NCBI RefSeq assembly: GCF_022230885.1
Contig: NZ_JAKGCT010000004.1
Coordinates: 248,001-312,000, forward strand
Direction of reading: 5' to 3'
DNA length: 64,000 nt
Origin: Paenalcaligenes niemegkensis
Lineage (GTDB): Bacteria > Pseudomonadota > Gammaproteobacteria > Burkholderiales > Burkholderiaceae_B
The notes under the pieces are model-generated. The model was not told the DNA's origin, did not search any database, and worked only from the letters and a program-made list of their open reading frames with translations. The position numbers were made by a program, and so were the translations under genes. Positions 50,043 through 59,959 of this stretch are shown piece by piece. Position 1 is the stretch's first letter. Every line of letters starts with the position of its first letter.

Positions 50043-50678
50043 TGCAGCGCGGTCAAGCTATCGTTGAGTTTGTTGTCGTCCTTCCCGTACTGTTGCTCTT
50101 TTTCTTCGCAGCACACTGGCTGCTTAACCTGCAGCATCAAAAGTCGAGCCTGCAGAACCAGGCTGCCAATGCTTCCTGGCTACTCAGTCGTATGGCTTCG
50201 CCTGATACCGATGAAGATCCTGCTGCTCAGCCGCTGAACGCTTTTAAAACACAAGGGTCGGGCTCAAGTGGCTCTTTTTTCAGCTGCCGAACAATGACGC
50301 TACCGTACTGATTGTTGACGGCTTGTCACAAGAATTACGTACAGACGACGGGGGCAGGCTTATCGTTTGAGCAGCAGCACCGTCCATGCACATCCAAAGC
50401 ATCCAAAACTCCAGTCGATATCCTTAAGCCAGTCTCACGTGATTATGGCAGGGGCAGGGCATGCGGTAGCACCAGACTTAGTGCGGAGACGAATTGAGAA
50501 TAGCGAAGCCTTATGGGCCAGGGCGCACAGAAACAGTCGAAATGCAGGCCGCCATATTACACACTACAGTGCGCCAGTCGACGCTGCATGGGGACGTAAA
50601 GGCCCCACTTTTGACTGGTTGACGGCGTGGGAAGCCGAGGTTCCGCAACGCTATACCAAGAAAGGGGCAAAGCCATGA
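50042..50678 (+). pseudogene. TadE-like minor pilin, two frameshifts
   Basis: Corrected length 212 residues. The N-terminus GQAIVEFVVVLPVLLLFFFA is the TadE-type prepilin segment with Glu at the key position, followed by LNLQHQKSSLQNQAANASWL. Two missing bases, in GGG at 50255-50257 and TTT at 50366-50368, explain breaks that split the gene across three frames; the rest then reads through VGLKWLFFQLPNNDATV and VIMAGAGHAVAPDLVRRRIE to the stop. It overlaps the previous gene by one base and the next one by four. Probably intact. Confidence 0.72.
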
Positions 50679-51420
50679 CGCATCGGGGTGCTTCAATCTC
50701 GAACTTAGGTAGCGTTTTTGCAGTAGTGCTGCTGCAGGCAGGGTTCCCGGCACTGGCGACAGCTCAGCCGGATTACTCTATGTCCAACGCAAAGTGGAAA
50801 AGTAGCGAGCAGATGGTTCAAAGTTTTACTCGCAGTCTGCGCCAGCAAGGAAGGCTGACGACTCCGCACAACGCGATTGATCTGCAAGGCAGTCAATTAT
50901 TTGCCCGCAACTTCTGGCTTGAGGGGGCCACGGCAATGACGGTTCTGAAGCGCCTGCAAAGCGAACATCCGTTATTAAGCCGGCTTCAAGTCGCTCCTGA
51001 CGAATTCGTGCTGAGTGGCCAGGATGAAAACACCCACTGCATGGTCAGCCTTAAAGGCGTCGAGCTACTTAAGCAAACGGTGATGATTAGCTGCGCTACG
51101 TTAAGCCAGCGCCATGCTGAAGCTATTTTTCCGCATCCTGCACTTTCAGTACGGTGGTCTTGGCACGAACATCTTCCGGCCCAATCGGTTTATCAGCAGA
51201 TCATTGAGATTCGAGAAAAAGAGAGAACACGCCAGCCCTAATCGAAGCGGCATTACGCGAAGCCGGATGGGAAGTTGCGTCTGACGGACAAAGTTTAACG
51301 GCTACACAAGAGGGCCGACATTTGGTGCTCAGTTATCTTGACGATAAGCGATGGAATAACGCGGCTTATGTCATTGAAATACGTTCTACAGAAAAACCTG
51401 TTTCCGCTTTATCGCGTTAA
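50675..51420 (+). pseudogene. Exported protein of the Tad operon, unknown family, frameshifted
   Basis: Corrected length 248 residues. A signal-like hydrophobic segment (SVFAVVLLQAGFPALATAQP) opens the protein and is cut after ATAQ. The rest includes two similar-looking sections, SMSNAKWKSSEQMVQSFTRS and a C-terminal repeat-like part (ALIEAALREAGWEVASDGQS with YVIEIRST at the end). The frame breaks at AAAAA 51216-51220; one more A continues to TAA at 51418. The start ATG overlaps the upstream stop (ATGA). I do not recognise the family; position suggests a periplasmic partner of the secretin, perhaps like a pilotin or TadD/RcpB. Confidence 0.6.
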
Positions 51421-51428
51421 TTCCGTAT

Positions 51429-52439
51429 ATGAGAGTAAAGATGAAAAAGCTCCTCAATGCCATGACATCTAAACAAGGGCTATTGGTGTCGATCTCCTTA
51501 TTCTGCGCACTGATGGCGGCGTGGTCAGGCAGCCGCTATCTAAAGGCCAAGGCTCAAGAGCTGGAAGATCAGGCTTCAGTGACACAGGTTCAGCGGGTGG
51601 TGGCTGCTCATGATTTATCGTCGGGCACGGTCATCGAAGCTGAGGATCTGGCACTTCGTCACTTTCCGGCTGGCAGTGTTAGCAGCGATAGCGTAGAGGG
51701 CAATAATTATTTGAAGCTCGAAGGGCAAATGCTTAATCATGCTCTCAGTGCAGGGGATTTGATTCTGCCGGCTCACCTGAGCGCCGTTCCCTATGAGGCC
51801 TTTTCCGGTCTCCTGCGTGAAGGACGCCGTGCCATCACTATTCCGGCTGATGCCTTAAGCTCGGTGGCGGGTCTTGTCAGAGCCGGGGACACCATCGACG
51901 TGTATGTGTCTTTTGATTATCAGCGTCGACGCATCACGGCGCCCATACTGCAACGAGTCAAGGTGCTCGCGGTCGATCAGGCTGTAGACCTGTACGACAG
52001 CGAAGGGGCAAGCAGCGTCAGTACCCTGACGCTGGAAGTGAGCCCTGAAGATGGCGTGGCACTATTAGCGGCGCGTCAGGCAGGCACGATCACTGCGATG
52101 CTGCGCCACCCAGGAGACGAGCAGTTATCGGATGCGGCGATGCGCGGTGACCTTGCAGCCTTACTTGGCATCGCTCAGGCCCCGGTAACTCGGCGCCCGG
52201 CTTCTGCACCCATCATTTACGGCAATCAACAGACTCGGCGGGTCCCGGGATTGAACCCCACCGAAGCCGTTGCGCGATATCCCCGTGCCTTGTTTTCCTT
52301 GCCCCAGAATGCGTATGGCCTGGATGGCGCCTATATGGATTCCGGTGCGTTAAATGATTCGCATACGCCGCTTTATGACGAAGCTGGAGTTGGCCCGGAC
52401 AATCTTGATACAGGAGTCTACCCTCATGCCGAGCCCTAA
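51429..52439 (+). CDS. cpaB: Flp pilus assembly protein CpaB (RcpC)
   Basis: 336 residues. One N-terminal membrane segment (GLLVSISLFCALMAAWSGSR), then a SAF domain at about residues 45-115 (VQRVVAAHDLSSGTVIEAED; GDLILPAHLSA) and an RcpC-type domain (GRRAITIPADALSSVAGLVR; AGDTIDVYVSFD). CpaB/RcpC helps the secretin and pilus glycan contacts in the periplasm. An internal ATG at 51441 is a possible start too. Next gene overlaps it by 14 bases. Confidence 0.9.
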   Translation: MRVKMKKLLNAMTSKQGLLVSISLFCALMAAWSGSRYLKAKAQELEDQASVTQVQRVVAAHDLSSGTVIEAEDLALRHFPAGSVSSDSVEGNNYLKLEGQMLNHALSAGDLILPAHLSAVPYEAFSGLLREGRRAITIPADALSSVAGLVRAGDTIDVYVSFDYQRRRITAPILQRVKVLAVDQAVDLYDSEGASSVSTLTLEVSPEDGVALLAARQAGTITAMLRHPGDEQLSDAAMRGDLAALLGIAQAPVTRRPASAPIIYGNQQTRRVPGLNPTEAVARYPRALFSLPQNAYGLDGAYMDSGALNDSHTPLYDEAGVGPDNLDTGVYPHAEP

Positions 52440-53940
52440 TCTTGCGACTGCATTTCGAGTATGCGCTACTGTCCTCGTGCTGCTTGGTAATCCACTTGTT
52501 GCGCAGTCCATAGAGAGCTGGCAGATGCAGGTCGGTGACATGCGGGTACTGAGCGTACCCGACATTGCCAGGGTGGCGGTCGGAGATGGCCACGTGGTGA
52601 ATGCCGTGACCACGGATGAAAAGGAAGTCATTGTCTTCGCCCGTAATGATGGCACCAGTGCCGTACAGGTTTGGCGTGTGGATGGTTCACGTACTGAGTA
52701 TCTTGTGCATGTGACGCCTGGTGGAGTGCGACAGGCCAAGTCCGAGCTACGGCAGTTACTGTCCAGGATCCCCGGCATTGAGCTTAGTGATGTGGGCGAC
52801 AAAATTGTGGTTGAAGGTGCCCACTTAACCGACAGCCAGCGAGGACAGCTGCAGGCCTTGAGCCTGCGTTACCCGCAGCTTCTTGATTTAAGCGATGCAC
52901 AGGGCTGGGACGACATGGTGCTGCTCGATGTGCAGGTGGTGGAGGTGCCCCGTAATGCGATGCGCGACCTGGGCGTACGCTGGGGGCAGGGAAGTCTAGG
53001 GGGCATGAATGCCGGGCTTGCATGGGAAGGTGCAGCCTCTCGCCTGGGTGAGCTTCCCGGTGAACGGCCCTTTGCAGTTGCAGCGGGAACACAGGCAATG
53101 AGCGGCTATTTTGGTCTGAATGCGCTGCTGTCATCACGTGTGCACGCCTTAAGCGAAATTGGGGCAGCTACGGTATTAGCCCAACCGCAACTGTTGGCAC
53201 GCAGTGGTACAACAGCCGAGTTTCTGGCGGGCGGCGAAGTGCCCTACACCACTACCGATAGCAATGGCACCAGCAGTACCGAGTTTAAGTCGTATGGGGT
53301 ATCGCTACGAATTACACCGCTCATTCAGCGTTCGGGCGCAGTACGGTCTCAAATAGAAGTTGAGGTCAGCTCCATAGGCCCCAGCCTATCCCTTCCAAGT
53401 GGCCCCTCATTGAAAACCCGCCGGGCCGCAACCGAGTTTAATGTGCAGTCCGGACAAACACTGGTGTTGGCAGGGTTTATTTCCCGCGAGCTTTCCAGAA
53501 ATATCGACCGTGTGCCCGGTTTCGGGCAGCTTCCCATCCTTGGGCGTCTATTTAGTTCTGAACGCTTCAGGCGTAATGAAACTGAACTTGCCATTTTTGT
53601 CACCCCCGTTGTTGTGGATGCGACTCACCCTGATATGCAGGAACGCGTACATCGGGCGGAGGCTCTGCTGCAGCAACAGTTTGGCGAAACAGAAGTGATG
53701 AATACACGCATTCGTGATCAGGGGGCTAAGGGGGCCGACGCGACTAAAAATGGAGGGCGCCCGGAATGGGCGATGACCGTACGCGGCCTGGAGGACTTCA
53801 CCCAAAGAGCAACTTTTCGTCGCAACAGCGACAAGCATAGCCGTGAGCAAACTCAAACACACGCCGCTTTACCGAAACAGGCTTTGACGGCTCAAGAGGC
53901 GGACACAGACTTTTTGAGGGAAAGCCATGTTAAGCCTTAA
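52426..53940 (+). CDS. cpaC: Tad pilus outer-membrane secretin CpaC (RcpA)
   Basis: 504 residues. Signal peptide to about residue 27, then pilus-secretin N-domain (MQVGDMRVLSVPDIARVAVG; WRVDGSRTEYLVHVTPGG), a BON-like segment (DKIVVEGAHLTDSQRGQLQ), and the GspD-type secretin core (LALDVQVVEVPRNAMRDLGV-type region at VLLDVQVVEVPRNAMRD; VLAQPQLLARSGTTAEFLAG; GQTLVLAGFISRE). The secretin makes the channel through which the pilus leaves. ATG 52426 has CAGGAG upstream and overlaps the cpaB end. It is followed directly, with 14 bases of overlap, by the FHA-CpaF gene. Confidence 0.92.
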   Translation: MPSPNLATAFRVCATVLVLLGNPLVAQSIESWQMQVGDMRVLSVPDIARVAVGDGHVVNAVTTDEKEVIVFARNDGTSAVQVWRVDGSRTEYLVHVTPGGVRQAKSELRQLLSRIPGIELSDVGDKIVVEGAHLTDSQRGQLQALSLRYPQLLDLSDAQGWDDMVLLDVQVVEVPRNAMRDLGVRWGQGSLGGMNAGLAWEGAASRLGELPGERPFAVAAGTQAMSGYFGLNALLSSRVHALSEIGAATVLAQPQLLARSGTTAEFLAGGEVPYTTTDSNGTSSTEFKSYGVSLRITPLIQRSGAVRSQIEVEVSSIGPSLSLPSGPSLKTRRAATEFNVQSGQTLVLAGFISRELSRNIDRVPGFGQLPILGRLFSSERFRRNETELAIFVTPVVVDATHPDMQERVHRAEALLQQQFGETEVMNTRIRDQGAKGADATKNGGRPEWAMTVRGLEDFTQRATFRRNSDKHSREQTQTHAALPKQALTAQEADTDFLRESHVKP

Positions 53941-55611
53941 TGTCGAATACCAAAATGGCGATGTACTGTTTGCGACCCTAGAGACTCCCTTTGTTATAGG
54001 CCGACAATCTCCGGCCAAACTTGTGCTTAAAGGGTGGCGGGTCGCCAAGGCTCATGCCGAAATCATGCGTAGCGGGGATGACTATTTTATTAAAGATATG
54101 GGAAGCCTGACGGGGACAGCTGTCAATACTGTGCGGGTTACCGAGTATGGACCCTTGCAAATGGGCGATTGCATTTTGATCGGCCCCTGCAAAATTACGG
54201 TGCTGCGCATTGGCATGGCTGCCGATACAGATGACGTGGCAGACGTCAGCAAGCCAAAGGAAGTACCTGGCAGTAAGCAAAGCAACCAAAGGAACAGGCC
54301 ATCGTTTAACAGTTCAGATAAGCCAGCTATTCAGCCGACTCCAGAGCTTGATCCGTTCGCGGAGCATATCGCGCCACTGCATCAGAAGCTGGTAAGTGCT
54401 TTGGATCTGCGCAGGAAAAGCTACAGGCTGGACGCTATTGACAGTTTGCGGGCGCAAGCAGAGTCCTGTTTACATGAGCTGATAGCGAACGAGGCTGAGT
54501 TAGCGCCAGGCTTATGCAAGACCGCCTTGTCCAAACGCGTTCTTGATGAAGCTTTGGGATTGGGGCCGCTGGAAGAACTGCTGCGGGACGATAGCGTCAG
54601 CGAAATAATGGTGAATTCACCCTCGGAAGTATTTGTGGAAAGGCATGGTCTATGCGTGAAAAGTAGCTTGCAGTTCAGCAGTGAGGTGGCGCTGCTGGCC
54701 GTCATAGATCGTATCGTTTCTCCGTTGGGAAGACGTATTGATGACAGTTCACCAATGGTCGATGCAAGACTGGCTGACGGGTCGCGCGTCAATGCTGTGG
54801 TGCCTCCTATTGCTCTCAAGGGGCCCACGCTGACTGTACGGAAGTTCCCTCAGAGTCGTCTCAGCAGTGCGGATCTGCTGGCCAAAGGAGCGCTCAGTGA
54901 CTGCATGGCGCTATTTTTACAAAGCTGCGTAGAAAGTAAAAAAATATCGTGGTGTCAGGCGGTACAGGTTCAGGAAAAACCACATTGTTAAATGTACTGA
55001 CACATTTCATAGGCCCGGCCGAGCGCATTATTACTATCGAGGATGCGGCCGAGTTAAAGCTTAATCACGCCAATGTCGTCACTTTGGAAGCCAGACCACC
55101 CAATATCGAGGGTCAGGGCGTGATCAGCATCCGCGATTTGGTCCGTAATGCGCTGCGTATGCGTCCGGACCGCATCGTCGTGGGCGAGTGTCGCGGGGGC
55201 GAGGCTTTTGACATGCTGGCTGCGATGAACACGGGTCACGAGGGCTCATTGACAACCTTGCATGCCAACTCACCACGTGAGGCGATGAATAGGCTGGAGA
55301 CGCTGGTCATGCTTGCGGGCATGGATCTCCCCATCAATGTGGTCAGGGACCATATTGCCGCAAGCCTGAATCTCATCGTCCAGCAAACAAGGCTATCTAG
55401 CGGCCGTCGAGTCATAAGCTCAATCACCGAAATCTGTGGCCTTGAGGGAGACCGAATCCAGTTGCAAGAGTTATTCCATGCCAGGGAGCTGGATGATGGC
55501 AGCGTAGAGTTCAAGGGGAACGGGCTGTTCCCACAAGGTTTTGACGCTAAGCGGGAGCTGCTCCGCTCCGAATGGTTCAGCTCCTACGTTCATTCCGCAG
55601 CTCGACCCTAG
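53927..55611 (+). pseudogene. cpaF: FHA domain-CpaF (TadA) pilus ATPase fusion, frameshifted
   Basis: Corrected length 561 residues. An FHA fold occupies residues 1-95 (FVIGRQSPAKLVL; AHAEIMRSGDDYFIKDMG), with Arg26 and His43 kept but the usual phosphothreonine-contact Ser replaced by Ala40 and the Asn of GSxNG by Thr62. The secretion ATPase follows: Walker A SGGTGSGKTT, Walker B-type [20 protein letters not shown] and the His box TLHANS. The A run at 54938-54944 needs one more base to join ESKKNIVVSGGTGSGK. It powers pilus assembly at the inner membrane. No cpaE/tadZ gene stands before it. Probably intact. Confidence 0.88.
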
Positions 55612-55679
55612 TGAAAAAGGCCGGCAATGTTCAGTTTGATATTTAATCGGCATGCACCGCTTTTGCAGAGGAACTTCAG

Positions 55680-56528
55680 ATGTTGATTATCGTGTTTTTT
55701 GTTGCACTCGTAGCCGCGGTCGCATGCGCTGCTTATGTGATCATGCCTGTGTCACTGAGTTCGTGGTTCAACAGGAAAAAGCAGCTGGATGAGCAATCAC
55801 AAAAAGCATTTGAAACTGTTTTCTTGTTTTTTGACTTGGGCTCGCTGCGTAGTGCGCTAAGTGCAGGGTTGGGACTAAGCTATTTTTTCCTGGTTGTGAC
55901 CACGGGAAACCTCATGCTGGCTCTCAGTGCACCCTTAAGTTTGATGTTGCTGTGGCCCAAGTTGCTGGTGGCGGTTCAGGCCAGGCGTAAACGTTCTGTA
56001 TGCAAGCAGCTACCGGATTTTATTCAGGCCCTGGCCTTGGGCTCGCGCGCGGGCCTGGGAATGCAAACCGCTTTTATACAGTTGGTACCGCGTAGTCCGA
56101 TGCCTTTGCGCCAAGAGCTTGAGCTTTGTGTAAAAGAGCAGCAGTTGGGGATTAGCCTTCAACAGGCGTTATTGAACCTTCACAAGCGTGTGCCTCATGA
56201 AGGCACACAGCTGCTGGCGGCAAGTTTAGGCATGGTGCACCGTAGCGGCGGACGTATCGGTGAGGTGCTGAATCGGCTATCGTTAAGCCTGCGGGCCCAG
56301 CTGCACCTTGAGGCCAAGGTTCGTGCCCTGACTGCACAAGCTACCTTGCAGGCCTGGGTGATGGCCGCGATGCCACTCCTCATTGTGCTTGCGCTGACGC
56401 TGCTGGAGCCAGAACTCATGAGCCCCTTATGGACTGAGCCCAGCGGTTGGGGCGTGATGGTTACTGTGTTGTTGCTTGAGTTCGTGGGCTTGAGGACGCT
56501 CATGAAAATTGCCAATATCCGAGTTTAG
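55680..56528 (+). CDS. tadB: Tad pilus inner-membrane protein TadB
   Basis: 282 residues. An N-terminal span, two more near residues 60-100, the T2SSF domain at about 115-245 (CKQLPDFIQALALGSRAGLG; HRSGGRIGEVLNRLSLSLRA) and C-terminal spans. It forms the membrane platform on which the ATPase acts, together with TadC. It starts 68 bases after cpaF, with GAGGAAC upstream of the ATG. Confidence 0.9.
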   Translation: MLIIVFFVALVAAVACAAYVIMPVSLSSWFNRKKQLDEQSQKAFETVFLFFDLGSLRSALSAGLGLSYFFLVVTTGNLMLALSAPLSLMLLWPKLLVAVQARRKRSVCKQLPDFIQALALGSRAGLGMQTAFIQLVPRSPMPLRQELELCVKEQQLGISLQQALLNLHKRVPHEGTQLLAASLGMVHRSGGRIGEVLNRLSLSLRAQLHLEAKVRALTAQATLQAWVMAAMPLLIVLALTLLEPELMSPLWTEPSGWGVMVTVLLLEFVGLRTLMKIANIRV

Positions 56529-56530
56529 CG

Positions 56531-57399
56531 ATGCAGAGTCCATGGTTTTACCTGTCTGGCTTTTTCACAGCAATCGCCATTAGTATATGTTTTACAGTGC
56601 TCATGCCTCATGTTTCGCACTGGAAATCTGTACTTCAACAGAAGCTTGCGCAAGTACGCGCATCAGAAAGTACGATGCTGCCCCGCCTTGGAAGGCGTTT
56701 ATGGGTCTATATGCCCTGGACAGTACGTCAGCATTTGCGTCGGGTTATCTCAGGAGACGAAGAGGGCTTTCTGAAGGCCGCCTGCACTATGCTTGGCATA
56801 CAGGTTGTAATGGCAATCAGCATACTGTTGTGTATCTGTCTTTTTGGCTTTTTGCGAGCTAAGGCTGTCAACCCATGGCTAACAATCGCACTGATCGTTA
56901 TCGGAGCAAGCGCCCCGTACTTTCAATACTTAAGGCGCCAGCGCAGCCGTCATTTTCAATTACGCAGCCAGTTGCCTTTTTTCTGGATATCTTTGCGCTT
57001 TCGGTAGAAGCAGGGGCTGGTACGGTTCTGGCTTTGCAATCCACCGTAGAAGCCTTACCCTTCGGGCCCTTAAGAAGTCTGATTGAGCAGGCGTTATTCG
57101 ATATACGCTCGGGTTTGAGTCGAGAGCACAGTTTTAAGAAATTGGCGCTTGATAGTGGAATTCCGGAGTTGGCGACGTTGGCTAGCAGCATAGAAAATGC
57201 TGTGCAGATGGGCTTAAGCCTGGTTCCGGTACTTCGATCTCAGTCTGACCAGTACCGCCAGGAACGTTTCTTAAGAGCTGAGAAAGCAGCGCTTGAGGCC
57301 CCTGTCAAGATGCTGCTTCCCATTGTGAGCTGTATCTTTCCCTGCACGTTTCTGGTGATTGCCTATCCCATTGTCTACGGTTTACTGTCGTCGCTCTAA
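56531..57399 (+). pseudogene. tadC: Tad pilus inner-membrane protein TadC, frameshifted
   Basis: Corrected length 289 residues. Paralogue of TadB with membrane spans at the ends and the T2SSF domain (LDIFALSVEAGAGTVLALQS; ELATLASSIENAVQMGLSLV). The T run at 56977-56982 needs one more T to read QLPFFLDIFALSVEAG. The start lies two bases after the tadB stop. Together with TadB it completes the platform. Probably intact in the organism. Confidence 0.9.
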
Positions 57400-57508
57400 G
57401 AAATTAATAGGTGCCCTTATTCAGTTATGCCGCGAGCAATGCTTTCAGGCTTTAAGCGATGAAACCCTATGGAAATTAAAGCAGAAGTGCTTGTTTTAGC
57501 GGTGACCT

Positions 57509-57838
57509 ATGAGTGAGAGCACAACATTGACGACCTGCGCAGAGCCGTTGACTGTGCTTAAGGTACAGAGTTTCAGAGCCCGCCTTTTGGGGCTGCATAA
57601 GCTGAAGCGTGAGCAAAGGCAGCGTACCGTATTGTGGTTTCCTGATTGTCGCTCAGTGCACAGCTTTTTTCTGGACAGCGCCCATGCACTGGCGTTTCTG
57701 GATGCCGAATTCAACTTGCTTGAGCCCCAGAAGCGTATGGCGGTCAATCGCTGCTATTGGCACGCTAAAGCCCGTCATGTGCTTGAGTTGCCGGTTTTTT
57801 TGAGCTATGGCGTCCGGACTCGCTTCAGGCCAAGGTAA
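57509..57838 (+). CDS. DUF192 domain protein of the Tad operon
   Basis: 109 residues, fits the DUF192 fold: VQSFRARLLGLHKL, then CRSVHSFFLDSAHALAFLDA, then AKARHVLELP. The CRSVHSF-FLD motif belongs to the branch found near Tad genes; the family function is unknown. No signal peptide, in contrast to many DUF192 proteins. It is the last gene before a terminator, 109 bases after tadC. Confidence 0.75.
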   Translation: MSESTTLTTCAEPLTVLKVQSFRARLLGLHKLKREQRQRTVLWFPDCRSVHSFFLDSAHALAFLDAEFNLLEPQKRMAVNRCYWHAKARHVLELPVFLSYGVRTRFRPR

Positions 57839-57893
57839 ACAGTCTAATTACGAGGGCGACGGTGATCTAATGGACAGGGCAATCAACAGCAAG

Positions 57894-57942
57894 AAGCCCT
57901 GAGTCCCACACGGAAACGGCGCGGGCACAGGGCTTGATTTTT
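57894..57942. terminator. Terminator at the end of the Tad operon
   Basis: AAGCCCTG (57894-57901) and CAGGGCTT (57928-57935) form an 8-bp stem followed by GATTTTTTG. It lies between the Tad operon and a convergent membrane-protein gene. Confidence 0.75.
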
Positions 57943-57953
57943 TGCGGTATCAG

Positions 57954-58757
57954 TTATTCGTCGGCGTCGAGAACGTTTGCTTGCTCGCGCCTGGCCATGG
58001 CGCTGGCGCCGAATACTGATAAATAGATGGGATAAAAACTGCAGTACAGTATCGCCATCAATGCCAGGGTAATGGGCGTGGTCAGCAATTGTATGCTGGC
58101 TACGCTAAAGCCCAGGCTCAGCAGCAGATGCCCTAACTGGTGCATCAGGTAATACAAGGCCGCCCAGCATATGCCGTATACGATGAAGGGTAACTTATTA
58201 CGCCAGCAGGCTACCATCGAATAGAACAGTGCTTTTTTTATAGGAATATGATGCCATCCAACCAAGGCGGGAGCATGCCAGAACAGGGCAGATATTAAAA
58301 TGTAGAGGCCGGTGAAGGTCAGCATGGGGGCACGCATTAAAGCCAGTATTTCAGATTCTTCCACCTGTCCCTCTTGGGGGATGGCGTTGATGATGCCTTC
58401 CATAAAAGGTAAGGTCGCAACGATGCCACCGGCCAGGCACACCAACATATAAAGCAGCCCTAGCCTGATAAGCGGCCTCCTGACTTCAACGGGCTTAATG
58501 GGCTTGAGCCAGGCATTCAAGGGTATGGTTTCGCCTTTGGCGATGCGATGGCAAGCGTTCAGTGCAATGAAAGTGAGCAAGGGAGTGGCGGAAATTAATG
58601 CCATCTGCCCCAATAATGGCACCAGGTAGCTCAGGTTAATGAGCATGTTGGTGACAAGGCTCCAGAAAAACATAGCCATGGGCTGGCGTTTAAAAAGGAG
58701 CATTCCTTCTCTAACCCATACCCACCCGTACGATAATGGCAGTGTAGCTGCTTGCAT
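57954..58757 (-). CDS. BPSS1780-type membrane protein
   Basis: 267 residues with six or so membrane segments (LFKRQPMAMFFWSLVTNMLI; LGLLYMLVCLAGGIVATLPF; LILISALFWHAPALVGWH-type region near 180). The HAPALV pattern and overall layout match the BPSS1780 family of betaproteobacterial membrane proteins of unknown function. I use ATG 58757, which gives MQAATLPLSYGWVWVREG; the longer reading upstream is not conserved-looking. It follows thrB by 22 bases on the same strand, so it is probably co-transcribed. Confidence 0.8.
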   Translation of the reverse strand: MQAATLPLSYGWVWVREGMLLFKRQPMAMFFWSLVTNMLINLSYLVPLLGQMALISATPLLTFIALNACHRIAKGETIPLNAWLKPIKPVEVRRPLIRLGLLYMLVCLAGGIVATLPFMEGIINAIPQEGQVEESEILALMRAPMLTFTGLYILISALFWHAPALVGWHHIPIKKALFYSMVACWRNKLPFIVYGICWAALYYLMHQLGHLLLSLGFSVASIQLLTTPITLALMAILYCSFYPIYLSVFGASAMARREQANVLDADE

Positions 58758-58779
58758 GCGTGTATCTCTAGTAACTGAG

Positions 58780-59747
58780 TTAGCGTAAATGAGGAGCTTC
58801 GTGTGCACGTCGCTCGCGCAACACGCGCTCGAAGTGACGAGGGTCGTGCGGTTTGAGCGTCTGCGCAGGCCTGGGCAGGTAAAAATCATACAAGCGCGAG
58901 ATCCAGAAGCGCAGGGCGGCTGCCTGCAGCAGGCAGGGCCAGGCCTCGCGTTCGGCTTCGTTGAAAGGCCTTACGGCGTTATAGGCTTTTAACCAGGCCT
59001 GCACTTTTTCCTGATTGAATTTACCTGTGTTTCTGTTGATGCACCAGTCGTTTACGCTGACGGCCACGTCAAACAACCAAGTGTCGCAACCGGCAAAATA
59101 AAAATCAATAAAGCCGCCCATAACAGGAGCTTCACTGGTTCCTGCAAACAATACATTGTCGCGAAATAAATCGCAGTGTGCCGGGCCTACGGGCAAAGAG
59201 GCGTATATGGCCGTGGCAGCGAAGGCCGTTTGTTCGTCCAGTACGGTGAGCAATAGTTCACGTTGATCAGGCGTGAGGAAGTCAAGTAGCTGGGGGCGGT
59301 CTGTTGCCACCACTCCAGACCGCGCAAATTAGGCTGTTGTATAGCAAAATCTTTGGCAGCAAGATGGGTTCGAGCCAGCGTAGCCCCGGCCAATGCGCAA
59401 TGGCGAGCAGAGGGGTCGGGCTCGTAGCCGCCGGGCAAACGACTGACGATTGCCGTAGGCCTGTCGTGAAGAGTGGTCAGGCGCGAGCCGTTTTTCAAGG
59501 TCTGGGGCTGGGGCACGGGTATACCTTGCTGCGCCAGATGATGCATCAGTTCGATGTAAAAAGGTAATTGCTGCGCGGTGAGTACTTCAAACAGCGTAAG
59601 CACAAACTCGCCCTGCGTGGTGGTCAAAAAGTAGTTGGTGTTCTCAATGCCAGCACTAATGCCTCGCAAGTTAATGAGTTCGCCTATGTCGTAGGTGCGT
59701 AACAGCGCGCGGGCGTCGTCATCTGAAACGGGGGTAAAAACAGCCAT
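58780..59747 (-). pseudogene. thrB: Homoserine kinase (choline-kinase-like fold), frameshifted
   Basis: Corrected length 322 residues. Phosphorylates homoserine in threonine synthesis. It belongs to the ThrB type with the aminoglycoside/choline kinase fold: MAVFTPVSDDDARALLRTYD at the start, RGISAGIENTNYFLTTTQGE, the catalytic loop [16 protein letters not shown], and [20 protein letters not shown]. The G run at 59292-59296 (C on the coding strand) needs one more base to join [13 protein letters not shown]. The gene is divergent from dusA. Probably intact. Confidence 0.92.
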
Positions 59748-59959
59748 ACTTTATGAAATAGATCGAGGTAGAGTTGGGTTGCGCCATGGACGGCGATCGA
59801 ATCGCTAACTTTAACCTTTTTATGGCAATGCTGCGACAGTCTGCCCGCTTTCACATGAACAAAAGGCCAGGTTTCGCCTTTTATCGTGCGATATCGTGTC
59901 ACGGGAGATTGCTGACGTAAAATAGAGCCTTATATGATTAAATTTTTTGGTATTGATTC

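Noticed and set aside
57371..57499. 42-codon frame with a TTG start between tadC and the DUF192 gene
   Set aside because: The peptide looks fairly protein-like (ALIQLCREQCFQAL), but it begins inside tadC, has no ribosome binding site, and no relative I know of.
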